The position numbers were made by a program, and so were the translations under genes. From the NCBI RefSeq assembly GCF_900101845.1, contig NZ_FNAM01000048.1, positions 1 through 39,301 of the forward strand: 39,301 nt of DNA. The letters run 5' to 3'. The notes below the pieces were generated by a model. That model was not told the origin of the DNA. It worked only from the letters and a program-made list of their open reading frames with translations, and did not search any database. Source of the DNA: Sporomusa acidovorans. GTDB lineage: Bacteria; Bacillota; Negativicutes; Sporomusales; Sporomusaceae. Numbering within the stretch: position 1 is the first letter of the stretch; the number at the start of each line of letters is the position of its first letter. Shown piece after piece: positions 14,103 to 22,428 of this stretch.

Positions 14103-16118
14103 GTGTCGGTGGTTGCTGAGGAGATTGTTGGCAGAATGATCCCGGATTGGCATAAATTCATTAAAACCGGAAGTAGAATAAACCTTAGAGTACGTCAGCC
14201 AATTGTTGAATCCTGGGAAAGGTGTTACAAAGCCAAAGTTGATCCTTACAACAGTAAGAAACACCGAAAGCTTGATCCGGACACACTTAGCTTAGTTCTT
14301 AAACAAAGCCGGGAGCTTATTGATATTGCGCAGCCTTTTATGGTCAATCTGTATAAAGTGGTAGAAGGGTCTGGGTTTGTGGTAGTACTCGCCGATGCCC
14401 GCGGGTATATTATGGAACTGTTTGGCGATCGGGACACATTGACCAACCCCATTACCGTGAACTTTTTCAAAGGGGCTTGCTGGAGTGAGTATGAGGCAGG
14501 AACCAATGCGGTTGGCACTGCCCTGGAAATTAAAAGACCCATTCAGGTTTCAGGCGCCGAACACTATTGTCACAAGCACCATTGTCTTACCTGTTCTGCC
14601 GCTCCGATTCTTGACGCCAAAGGAGACGTACTGGGCATTCTCAACGTATCGGGCGTTTCGCACGCCGCCCATCTGCATACTCTGGGAATGGTTGTGGCCG
14701 CGGCAGAGGCTATTATGGCCCAGATCGGCATTCAAAAGAAAAACCGGGAACTGAAATTGGTAAATAACCGGCTGACAAATATTTTTAATACGATGTCCGA
14801 TGGTGTTGTTGTAATTGATAAGGATGGCGGTATTATTGAATTCAACCCTATTGCGCAAAAAATATTGGGGAAATTTGAGCCCGATGTTGTGGGGCAGCCA
14901 GTTGATAAAGTTTTTGGCTGGAAAAAGGCGCTAAACAAAAAAATGCTGCAAAATCATAAACCCTATACCGATGTCGAACTTATGGCAGATGCCGGTCAGG
15001 GACTGATCCATTGTTTTGCATCTGGAGAACCATTGACAGATGAATATGGGGTGGTTACCGGCGGCGTTATCATATTGAGGACGATCGCCAAGATTCAGAG
15101 TCTGGTTAACCGTTTCAGCGGACATTATGGCACGCTCCAGTTTAGTAACATTATTGGCAATAGTAAAGGCATGCTCGAAGCCATTCGCGTGGCATCCCTT
15201 GCGGCAGCGACATCATCAAACGTGTTGCTGCAAGGCGAAAGCGGAACCGGTAAGGAAATATTCGCCCAGGCGATACATAATCGAAGTGATCGCCGGTCAG
15301 GGCCGTTCGTCGCGGTAAACTGCGGGGCAATACCGCGGGAATTAATTGGCAGCGAGTTGTTTGGCTACGAAGAAGGCGCTTTTACCGGGGCACGGCGTGG
15401 CGGCAAACCGGGAAAATTCGAATTGGCTGCCGGGGGAACATTACTGCTGGATGAAATCGGTGATATGCCTATGGAACACCAAGTGGCCCTGCTGCGGGCG
15501 TTGCAGGAACGAAAGATATTTCGGGTTGGCGGCGATAAGGAGATTCCTGTCAACGTACGGGTTATTTGCGCGACGAATAAATGCCTGTTGACGGAAGTAA
15601 AAAAAGGAACTTTTCGTAAAGATTTATACTACCGTTTGAATGTTATTTCCATTACGATTCCTCCGCTCAGAGAGCGCAGGGATGACATTCCCCTCTTATT
15701 TCATCATTTCCTGGAAAAGATGGATACGTGCAACGGTCGTAATTTTACTATTGAACCGGAAGTGTTGAACCGGATCGCAAGCTATGGTTGGCCAGGCAAT
15801 GTACGGGAATTACAAAACGTAATCGAAAGAATTATTAATCTGGCAGAGGGCAATATTGTCACCTTGGCTCATCTGCCCGATGAAATCCGTAATTATCGAC
15901 CATGCACCCTAGGTGGGGAGAGCTTTTCACCGCAAGTACAACCTCAATGTTTTAGCAACCGGGAAGAACGGAGGCGTAGGTTGGAAGAAAACGAGCGCTG
16001 GGAAATTATCGCCCGTTTGACCGGTTATGGCGGTAATGTTAGTCTGACTGCAAGGTCGATGGGCCTTTCACGTAATACGTTATACCGGAAGATGCGGCAA
16101 TATGCTATCGATAATTAG
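14103..16118 (+). CDS. Sigma-54-dependent transcriptional activator, AcoR-like (GAF-PAS-AAA-Fis)
   Basis: A 671-residue enhancer-binding protein. An N-terminal helical part with VRQPIVESWERC leads into a GAF domain (about 75-215, with several Cys/His in HYCHKHHCLTCSAAP), a PAS domain (about 228-340), the AAA+ sigma-54 interaction domain with Walker A GESGTGKE (about 378) and intact GAFTGA (about 425), and a C-terminal Fis-type HTH (SLTARSMGLSRNTLYRKM). AcoR-type proteins sense small metabolites and activate sigma-54 promoters. The frame opens at ATG 14076, but GTG 14103 is chosen because GGAGGT lies eight bases before it. A Moco-type riboswitch and terminator precede it. The alcohol dehydrogenase promoter at 8066 is a likely target; that is inference. 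Confidence 0.9.
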   Translation: MSVVAEEIVGRMIPDWHKFIKTGSRINLRVRQPIVESWERCYKAKVDPYNSKKHRKLDPDTLSLVLKQSRELIDIAQPFMVNLYKVVEGSGFVVVLADARGYIMELFGDRDTLTNPITVNFFKGACWSEYEAGTNAVGTALEIKRPIQVSGAEHYCHKHHCLTCSAAPILDAKGDVLGILNVSGVSHAAHLHTLGMVVAAAEAIMAQIGIQKKNRELKLVNNRLTNIFNTMSDGVVVIDKDGGIIEFNPIAQKILGKFEPDVVGQPVDKVFGWKKALNKKMLQNHKPYTDVELMADAGQGLIHCFASGEPLTDEYGVVTGGVIILRTIAKIQSLVNRFSGHYGTLQFSNIIGNSKGMLEAIRVASLAAATSSNVLLQGESGTGKEIFAQAIHNRSDRRSGPFVAVNCGAIPRELIGSELFGYEEGAFTGARRGGKPGKFELAAGGTLLLDEIGDMPMEHQVALLRALQERKIFRVGGDKEIPVNVRVICATNKCLLTEVKKGTFRKDLYYRLNVISITIPPLRERRDDIPLLFHHFLEKMDTCNGRNFTIEPEVLNRIASYGWPGNVRELQNVIERIINLAEGNIVTLAHLPDEIRNYRPCTLGGESFSPQVQPQCFSNREERRRRLEENERWEIIARLTGYGGNVSLTARSMGLSRNTLYRKMRQYAIDN

Positions 16119-16238
16119 TTTGGCCCCATTATCAATACCCACGTACATCTTTATAAGTAAAGTACATCATCCGCCCGAGATAAAACGGCAAGTTGTTAGT
16201 AGGAACTAGCCGGTCATAGCAAGCGTGAAATTTTTGAC

Positions 16239-16823
16239 TCATTTTACAAGCCCTGTAGTGATTACATTGCCGGCCGCGTCGACAATAACCTCCATGGTTT
16301 GTCCCTTATTTTCCGCGAAATCCGGATGATGCTTCAGCTTGTCGGTGAGGAAAACCAATTGCTGATTAGCCGAACCCAAAAGATAGTCCTGCGAAGGCAA
16401 ATCCTCGCGATAGGGTCCGGCAACCAATAAATCGGCAGCAGCCAGCAGCTGTTGCCAGGCTGGGTTAGGCTGTGCCGTAAGTTCGGCAAAAGTATAGCCT
16501 GTGAAAATTACGATAGTTAACCCCTGGACGGCAAGCCGCTCAGCCAGCCTTGCCAACGCCCCGGCCTGCGCAAACGGCTCGCCGCCGGAAAAGGTGACTC
16601 CTTCAATGCCGGGAAGCGCGCAGATACGTTTTACCAGCTCTGCTGCCGGAACTAGCTCTTTTTTTCTAAATTCCTGCATATCCGGGTTAAAGCAGCCTGG
16701 ACAGCGGCGCTCGCACCCCTGAACCCAGACAACGGCACGCAAGCCGGGTCCGTTGCTGCGCGATGCAGGCAAAAAGGCGGCCAGATTAATCAGGCCGCCT
16801 TTTGTTTTTTCCTGCGGGTTCAT
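16239..16823 (-). CDS. NrdG-like radical SAM protein (4Fe-4S single-cluster activase type)
   Basis: A 194-residue radical SAM protein. The cluster motif is CERRCPGC (C-x3-C-x2-C, about residues 36-43), followed by the SAM-binding GGEPF in VTFSGGEPFAQAG (about 77-89). Length and layout match the small activating enzymes (NrdG type) that cleave SAM to make a 5'-deoxyadenosyl radical. No ribonucleotide reductase or other glycyl-radical enzyme is nearby. It is the last gene of the DUF1257/AAA/DUF2997 run, and its start overlaps the DUF2997 stop by 4 bases. The substrate is probably a partner in this cluster; that is inference. Confidence 0.85.
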   Translation of the reverse strand: MNPQEKTKGGLINLAAFLPASRSNGPGLRAVVWVQGCERRCPGCFNPDMQEFRKKELVPAAELVKRICALPGIEGVTFSGGEPFAQAGALARLAERLAVQGLTIVIFTGYTFAELTAQPNPAWQQLLAAADLLVAGPYREDLPSQDYLLGSANQQLVFLTDKLKHHPDFAENKGQTMEVIVDAAGNVITTGLVK

Positions 16824-17020
16824 CGCTGATTATCCCGTACTTTGGCGGCATCAGCCGGCTGTTCGTAGTACTCGGGGGACATCTCCCGGACTTTGACTTC
16901 CCCTAACGCCTCTTCAATGGGTTTGGTAATATCCAGGCATTTGCCGCCTTTGGCCCCGGCCACCTTGATGCTCACCTGCCCCTTTGTATCAATGATAATC
17001 TCCAATTCCTCTTTATCCAT
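16820..17020 (-). CDS. DUF2997 family small protein
   Basis: A 66-residue protein of the DUF2997 family: N-terminal EIIIDTKGQVSIKVAGAKGG, a single Cys in GGKCLDITKPIEEALG (about 26-41), and a polar tail with EYYEQPADAAK. Function is unknown. In other genomes the family is found with DUF1257 and Ycf46-like ATPases, and the same set is present here. It is placed between the AAA ATPase and the radical SAM gene, overlapping the latter by 4 bases. Size, conserved Cys and coupling to a radical SAM gene make it a possible substrate or carrier protein. Confidence 0.85.
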   Translation of the reverse strand: MDKEELEIIIDTKGQVSIKVAGAKGGKCLDITKPIEEALGEVKVREMSPEYYEQPADAAKVRDNQR

Positions 17021-17039
17021 GCTTCATCGCCCTTTCATC

Positions 17040-18583
17040 CTAGTGGTCATCAATTTCGAGGAGTACCTGACCGGAGCCTGTTTCACCGGCAATCTCACCC
17101 GGATAGGAGGCAGACTGGGCACGGCCCTCCTGCAGCCACTGCCTGAGATACTGGATATTTTCCCGTTGGGAAACCGACAGCGGCACCTGTCGTTTTAAGG
17201 ACAGGACAATATCGTCAGTCGTTATCTCCCGCATATGATCACTAAAGGCCAGATACATGGCATCAATAATGGCCTGTTCAATTTCAGCCCCGACGTAGCC
17301 GTCCGCTTCCTTTACCAAACGCTTAAGGTCAAAATCACGCGGGTTGCGATTCCGCCGTTTCAGATGGGTGATAAAAATTTCGCGCCGCTCCGCCATATGC
17401 GGCAAATCCAGGAAAAAAATTTCGTCAAAACGTCCCTTGCGCATCAGTTCCGGCGGCAGTGCGGCAATATTGTTAGCTGTGGCTACAACAAAGCAGGGTG
17501 CTTTTTTGTCCTGCATCCAGGTCAGCAAGGTCGCAAAAACCCGCTGGCTGGTACCGCCGTCACCGGCGCCAAAGGCAAAGGCCTTTTCAATCTCATCCAC
17601 CCACAAAATACAAGGAGCGATTGTCTCGGCAATATGCAGCGCCCGCCGGCAACGGTCTTCCGATTCGCCAACATACGACCCGAACAGAGCGCCGACGTCA
17701 AGCCGCAAAAGCGGCAATTGCCACAAACTGCTGATCATTTTCGCCGTTAAGCTCTTGCCTGTGCCGGGAATGCCGACCATAGCAATTCCTTTGGGCGCAG
17801 GCAGTCCATAGTCGCGGGCATCTTTGGTAAAAGCCTGTTCTCTCAGGCGCAGCCAGTCTTTTAAAACTCCCAGACCGCCAACACTTTCCGAAGTTTCGGT
17901 GGCGTTTAAGAACTCAAGCGCTTCACTCTGCCGCACCAACTGAGCCTTTTCTTCCGTAATCATGGAAATACTGCGATCATCCAAACAACCGCAGGTTACA
18001 ATCGCTTTGGAAAATACCCGGCGGGCCTGACCGGCAGTCATCCCCATAGCAGCCTGAACCACCTTTTCCCGGCCGGTTTCGGTTAGATTCATTTTTACAT
18101 TGGCGCCCTTTAGGAGACCGTCGAGCACAGTATCCAGCTCTTCGCCAGTCGGGCGGCTAAGATAAATCACCACCGCCTCATCCTGTAGTTCGTCCGGAAT
18201 CTGCCTGGTAGGCGTGGTAATAACAATGGAGGTTCTGGTCTGTGTCAGCCGCTGGGCAACACTTCTTAGCTTGCGTTTTACCGGCGGGCTGGTCCAAAAA
18301 TCATGGAAATCTTTGCAAATAAAAATGGTTCCCGTATTTTCCATACCTGTCTTTTCCATTAGGTCCAGGGCAACCAGCGGATCACGGCATTTGAGATCCA
18401 GTGTTGGTTTGCCGGCAAGCACCACAAAGGCGTCGGCGACATCCCAGGACAGGCAGGTGCGGTTTTTCTGTTCACATACGGTTTTTATCTGTTCGATAGC
18501 TCGTTCTTCTTCCGGCGTTACAATTACGAGAGCGTAACCCTTGCTCGGATGTAGGTGTCAAATTGTTCGGTAAAGTTTTCCAT
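17040..18583 (-). CDS. Ycf46-like AAA ATPase with apparent frameshift
   Basis: An AAA+ ATPase related to cyanobacterial and plastid Ycf46, about 514 codons. The N-terminal region begins MENFTEQFDTYIRA at ATG 18583, but this frame stops after 19 codons. Homologous sequence (YALVIVTPEEERAIEQ) continues in another frame from the GGG at 18538-18540, as if one base, probably a G, were missing. The downstream frame runs to 17040 and contains Walker A GIPGTGKSLTAK, Walker B ILWVDEIEKAF, sensor ATANN and the finger region ELMRKGRFDEIFFLD. Without a correction only an internal start (for example GTG 18425) would give a protein, keeping the whole ATPase domain. The gene lies between DUF1257 and DUF2997 genes. 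Function of the family is poorly known. Confidence 0.82.
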
Positions 18584-18594
18584 ATGTCTTCCCC

Positions 18595-18975
18595 CTATAC
18601 CCACCGGCGTACCACCAGTCTGATTTGCCCGTTGGCCTCCTGTTGCTGCTCTACGATATTAAAACCCTGCTGGCCAATTTTATTCCTGATGGTGGTTAAG
18701 GCGTATTGCTGCTGCACTTTTTGGGTAAATTGCTGTTCATCCGTCCCCTGCACCCCAAACCAATCGGCAACAAAGCTATACATACCGTCGGCCCCTGACA
18801 CAAACCCAATATCGTAGCCTTGTTTCATACGTACGGCAATATCCACAGAGGTTTCCTGTCCGCGATACCCCTTAATCGTAGTTTTTTCCTCCACGCTGTA
18901 GCCTAATTCTTGCAAACAGGTAAGCAGCATCTCCCTGTTGGTAATTTTGGTTGTTACCTGAGTAAAATGCGACAT
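18595..18975 (-). CDS. DUF1257 (Ycf35-like) protein
   Basis: A 126-residue soluble protein of the DUF1257 family, homologous to plastid and cyanobacterial Ycf35. It begins MSHFTQVTTKITNREML, which is the usual family start, and has the conserved middle YDIGFVSGADGMYSFVADWFGV (split here as DIGFVS and YSFVADWFG) and C-terminal QQYALTTIRNKIGQQGF. No enzymatic motif is visible. It is 11 bp upstream of the AAA ATPase start and 13 bp downstream of the Hsp70-like gene, so it is translated from the same message. Its constant company with Ycf46-like ATPases suggests a shared complex. Confidence 0.88.
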   Translation of the reverse strand: MSHFTQVTTKITNREMLLTCLQELGYSVEEKTTIKGYRGQETSVDIAVRMKQGYDIGFVSGADGMYSFVADWFGVQGTDEQQFTQKVQQQYALTTIRNKIGQQGFNIVEQQQEANGQIRLVVRRWV

Positions 18976-18988
18976 CTTTATCCCCCCG

Positions 18989-20281
18989 CTATATTAGTTT
19001 GGCGGCTATGATTCGGTTCGCGACAGCATTGCCACTCGCCAGTTCCACAGCCGTTACAACCAGTTGTCCGGCGCCGTCAAGACTGGCTTTTACATGAATG
19101 ACTTCCTGGCCGGCCACTGCCGGCAGCGCAGTTACCAGAATCAACGGGTTATTCTCGTTCACGCATTGATCCTCGTTGCGGTAAAGCCATAACGCGAACT
19201 CCCGTTGACCGTCATAGCTGGCCCTAATAACACATTCAGCCACCGGACCCTCGCTGGGATAAAACGTCCCCTGCGCCACCAGTTCACGATACTGATAGCT
19301 ATTTCCGGCCAGGTAGCGCAAAGTATAACGGTCCCGCAGATAACCACAGCCAGCAAGCCCCGCGGTTAAGAGCACAGCCCCGCAAGCGGCTGCCGTCCAG
19401 GGGCGCTGGCCGTGGAGAGCAATTGCCGGGAATAGCTGCTGCACCATTGCCGGCAGCTTGGCACTAATCCGGCTGCCGGTTGCAACTACACCTGTAAGAT
19501 ATTCTGCCGTAACCCCCAGTGATGCGGCCTCCCTTAAGCCCTGCCGGATAATAGCCAACACCGCCTGCTGTAAAGCTGGATCGTCCCCGTCTGCCAGCAG
19601 CCAGTCCGAGGCATAACTGATCACCCGGATATGGCGCTTGCTGCCGCCGCCAGCCTGATTAACGGCCTGAATCATGGCGGTCTCAATAAATGCATCGTTT
19701 AAGCTGAGAACGAGATAATACTCTCCCGGCTTTATCTGCATGCCGGCGCCCCAGGCGGCGGCCCACGGTTCTTCGATAAATTCCAGCCGGCTAAAACCTG
19801 CCTGCCTGACAGTACCTTCCAACCACTGCCGGCAGCGCTGCCAGATTGCCGCCGATTTACAAGCCGCCAGCGGCATGGTAAAGGTTAGAGCCGTTTCGCT
19901 GCCTAATCCCAGCGCGTGGCCGGCCCGGCGCAATAAAAGAGCTAAATAATCCCTGGCCATATCGTGGCCGCACAGCGGGCGACCGCCTACTAAATTATAT
20001 ACCCGTTTGCCGGTAAGAACATCATATTGCAAATCATGAAACACCCTTTCCGCCAAATTGCTTTCAACGGCCTCCTGTCCAATCAAACACTCGCCGGCCG
20101 CCTCGCCATAGGCAATCAGGGAGGGAGCGGCAAACACGCGCTTACGTTGCCCCGCGCCCGTTGCCGGTATGGGCCGTGTCACTCCGGGCAGGTACAGCGT
20201 CTCAGCCTGGCGGGATGCCCGGCGCCAGTAAGCCAGTACCGTATAGGCATTACCAAAATCGACAGCCAGCTGACCGGCCAT
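18989..20281 (-). CDS. Hsp70/actin-fold ATPase-like protein
   Basis: A 430-residue divergent member of the Hsp70/actin ATPase fold. The N-terminal phosphate-1 motif AVDFGNAYTVLAYW (about 6-19) is clear; later segments LEFIEEPWAAAWGAG (about 162-176) and VVATGSRISAKLP correspond to the connecting and adenosine regions of Hsp70-like proteins. The C-terminal 100 residues look like a short beta-rich substrate-binding part (FALWLYRNEDQCV, VIHVKASLDGAGQLVVTAVE), much smaller than in DnaK. A GTG at 20290 is possible, but ATG 20281 after GGGGTG is preferred. It lies between the HEAT/WD40 gene and DUF1257. It is probably a chaperone-like or scaffolding ATPase specific to this cluster. Confidence 0.75.
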   Translation of the reverse strand: MAGQLAVDFGNAYTVLAYWRRASRQAETLYLPGVTRPIPATGAGQRKRVFAAPSLIAYGEAAGECLIGQEAVESNLAERVFHDLQYDVLTGKRVYNLVGGRPLCGHDMARDYLALLLRRAGHALGLGSETALTFTMPLAACKSAAIWQRCRQWLEGTVRQAGFSRLEFIEEPWAAAWGAGMQIKPGEYYLVLSLNDAFIETAMIQAVNQAGGGSKRHIRVISYASDWLLADGDDPALQQAVLAIIRQGLREAASLGVTAEYLTGVVATGSRISAKLPAMVQQLFPAIALHGQRPWTAAACGAVLLTAGLAGCGYLRDRYTLRYLAGNSYQYRELVAQGTFYPSEGPVAECVIRASYDGQREFALWLYRNEDQCVNENNPLILVTALPAVAGQEVIHVKASLDGAGQLVVTAVELASGNAVANRIIAAKLI

Positions 20282-20298
20282 AATGATCACCCCAATTG

Positions 20299-22401
20299 CT
20301 ACAACATGATATCATAGCGGAATTTCAGCGTAAGCAGGCTATGAAGAAAAGTAGCGGCCTGCCTGGTTTCCGATTCGATTTCCCTGGCTGCCATGATAGC
20401 TGCCGCATGGCGCCAATCTTCATGGGTAGCCGCCGCCAGCGGCTTGCTGAAACGCATTTGCCTGACGGTAAGCAGCCCTGGCGGCGATTGCAACAGCGCC
20501 AAAGTTCCGTTTTGGTCAACCGCGAGTAACCTGCGACCATCCTTAAGGCTCCATAACAATTGGCCCCTATCCGCCCGCCATACTTTGATTATACTGTCTT
20601 CTCCCCAACTGACAATCACCTGTCCGGCCTGGCTGGAAAAAAGCCTCTGTACCGGTCCGGAATGAGCCGTCCAAAGTTTATTGCCCAGCTTGCCGCCAGT
20701 CAGGGAATAGGTCCGGACCCGGCCATCCCGGCCCCCGCCGACTACGACTCGTTGTTCCAAAGATACCGCCGCCGCACAAAATAAACTGCCCGGATAATGG
20801 CCCTGCATGTTCATATTGGCGCCATCCCAAGCCCACGCCTTTGCCGGTGCTACTCCCCCGGCGCACGCCAGCGCAAGGACCTGACCGCACTGGTCCGCCG
20901 CCAGTGCCCGGACCAATCCCGGTTGTCCCTTAATGCTGCTAACCCATTTAATGTCAGGAAACTGCCAAAACTGAACCTTGGCATCCCGGCCGGCAGTTAC
21001 CAAATAACGGCCATCAGGGGTAAACGCGACAGCGGTAATTCCCGCGTCATGCAAATTCACCGTCCGCCATAATTTGCCGCCGGCTATCTGCCATAGCCAC
21101 AGCCGCCCGTCGCTGCCGCCGCCGGCTACCAGCCGTCCGTTAGGGTGAAAAGCGGCACATTCCAACAGAACCGGAACCGCCGGCGCTTCCAAATCGATCA
21201 ACGGCCGCCCGTCAGGTACAAATAAATTTTTGCCTGACGCCGGGCAACCGGATAAGATCCGCTCTCTGTCGGCACATTCCCACGGTTTGGGGCGCCAAGG
21301 CGTGTTTTCCAGGGCCAGGACAAACTCGGCCGCCCAGTTTACCGGTGCACGCAAAGCAAGCCGGAATAGCTCCGGCCACCGTTCCTGCCCTGTAAGCACA
21401 TCCAGCATACTAGACCAATCTTCATCCGTAATTTCCTCATAATCGGCCCGACAACCCCCTTCGAGCAGTAGGCCAGCCAATAACAGACTGTGCCCGCCTT
21501 GGCGGGCAGCCGCCAAAAACTGTTGGCGCTCAGTCGCTGTAGCTTCACGGTAAGCTTTGGCCAGCAAGGGTCTTGTCTCCTGCCAGTCCAAAGCATAATA
21601 CCTATTCCATTGGCCGGTAATACAATAATACAGCGCGGCCCTGGTATCTGCCGCCGGTGTATAGCGGGCAATTACCGCCCAGTTTTTGAGACGCTCCTCT
21701 CTGTGGGCAAGTACGTCTTCACACACGGCATCGATTGCCTGCCGGTTCGTTAACGTGAGAAGCAATCGCCGGGCACGCCCGGCGATTGTTCTGTCGGCGT
21801 CATCCACCGCCAGCAAAAGTTCGGGAATCAGGTCCGGCCCTTCCCGCAGCATACTTCGGTCCGCCCCGCTCTTAAGTACGGTTAACAGCCTTAGTCTAAG
21901 CGGCCGTGAAGCCAGATAGCCGGCCGCAAGCAAAAGGCTTTCCAGTTCCGGTTGCCGGGTATCCGCCCACAGCTGGCATAGTCTGTCAATGGCTCCGCTG
22001 TCGGTCAGACGGCTAAGTGCCTGCCATGCCTGGCCGGCTATCCCGGGTTCGCTGCCAGCAAGCGCGTCAACAAGCGGTCTAATAACCTCCGGCCCCATGC
22101 CTGCCGGCAGATGGATTTCTCCGTTTCGTAAAGCACTTAGTACCTTCTCCCTTACAGCTTCTTCGGCCGCCTGCTTAGCTGCGGTATCAGCCTCGTCCTG
22201 AGCGTCCGTCTCGCCCTCGGCCTCACGCTGAAGCCTGGCCATGATCGTTGCCACAATTTCACGGATATTCTGACGTCCACCGGCAGCTAGTTGCTCTTGC
22301 ACCAAAGCCTCTGCCATCTGCCGAATTTCCACCATAAAGTCAGCCGGATAAAGCCAGGCCAACTGCCGCAAAAATTCCTTATCCTCATCGCCAAGCTCCA
22401 T
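20299..22401 (-). CDS. HEAT/WD40 repeat scaffold protein
   Basis: A 700-residue repeat protein. The first 80 residues are charged helices; residues about 90-330 look like HEAT-type helical repeats (LVDALAGSEPGIAGQAWQAL, LLLAVDDADRTIAGRARRLL). From about 395 to 640 several WD40 blades are visible: AAFHPNGRLVAGGGSDGRLW, AVAFTPDGRYLVTAGRDAKV and SWGEDSIIKVW. No catalytic motif is seen, so it is probably an assembly platform. The frame is open from a TTG at 22425 but ATG 22401 follows GGTGG at seven bases. It begins 27 bp after the cydB stop, so it may be read with cydAB. Confidence 0.78.
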   Translation of the reverse strand: MELGDEDKEFLRQLAWLYPADFMVEIRQMAEALVQEQLAAGGRQNIREIVATIMARLQREAEGETDAQDEADTAAKQAAEEAVREKVLSALRNGEIHLPAGMGPEVIRPLVDALAGSEPGIAGQAWQALSRLTDSGAIDRLCQLWADTRQPELESLLLAAGYLASRPLRLRLLTVLKSGADRSMLREGPDLIPELLLAVDDADRTIAGRARRLLLTLTNRQAIDAVCEDVLAHREERLKNWAVIARYTPAADTRAALYYCITGQWNRYYALDWQETRPLLAKAYREATATERQQFLAAARQGGHSLLLAGLLLEGGCRADYEEITDEDWSSMLDVLTGQERWPELFRLALRAPVNWAAEFVLALENTPWRPKPWECADRERILSGCPASGKNLFVPDGRPLIDLEAPAVPVLLECAAFHPNGRLVAGGGSDGRLWLWQIAGGKLWRTVNLHDAGITAVAFTPDGRYLVTAGRDAKVQFWQFPDIKWVSSIKGQPGLVRALAADQCGQVLALACAGGVAPAKAWAWDGANMNMQGHYPGSLFCAAAVSLEQRVVVGGGRDGRVRTYSLTGGKLGNKLWTAHSGPVQRLFSSQAGQVIVSWGEDSIIKVWRADRGQLLWSLKDGRRLLAVDQNGTLALLQSPPGLLTVRQMRFSKPLAAATHEDWRHAAAIMAAREIESETRQAATFLHSLLTLKFRYDIML

Positions 22402-22428
22402 GTTTTCACCACCTGTTTGCGTCAAACA

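Noticed and set aside
18535..18545. Programmed -1 frameshifting in the AAA ATPase gene
   Set aside because: The site (GCAAGGGTT) lacks a standard X-XXY-YYZ slippery heptamer, and no stimulatory structure was seen; mutation or error is simpler.
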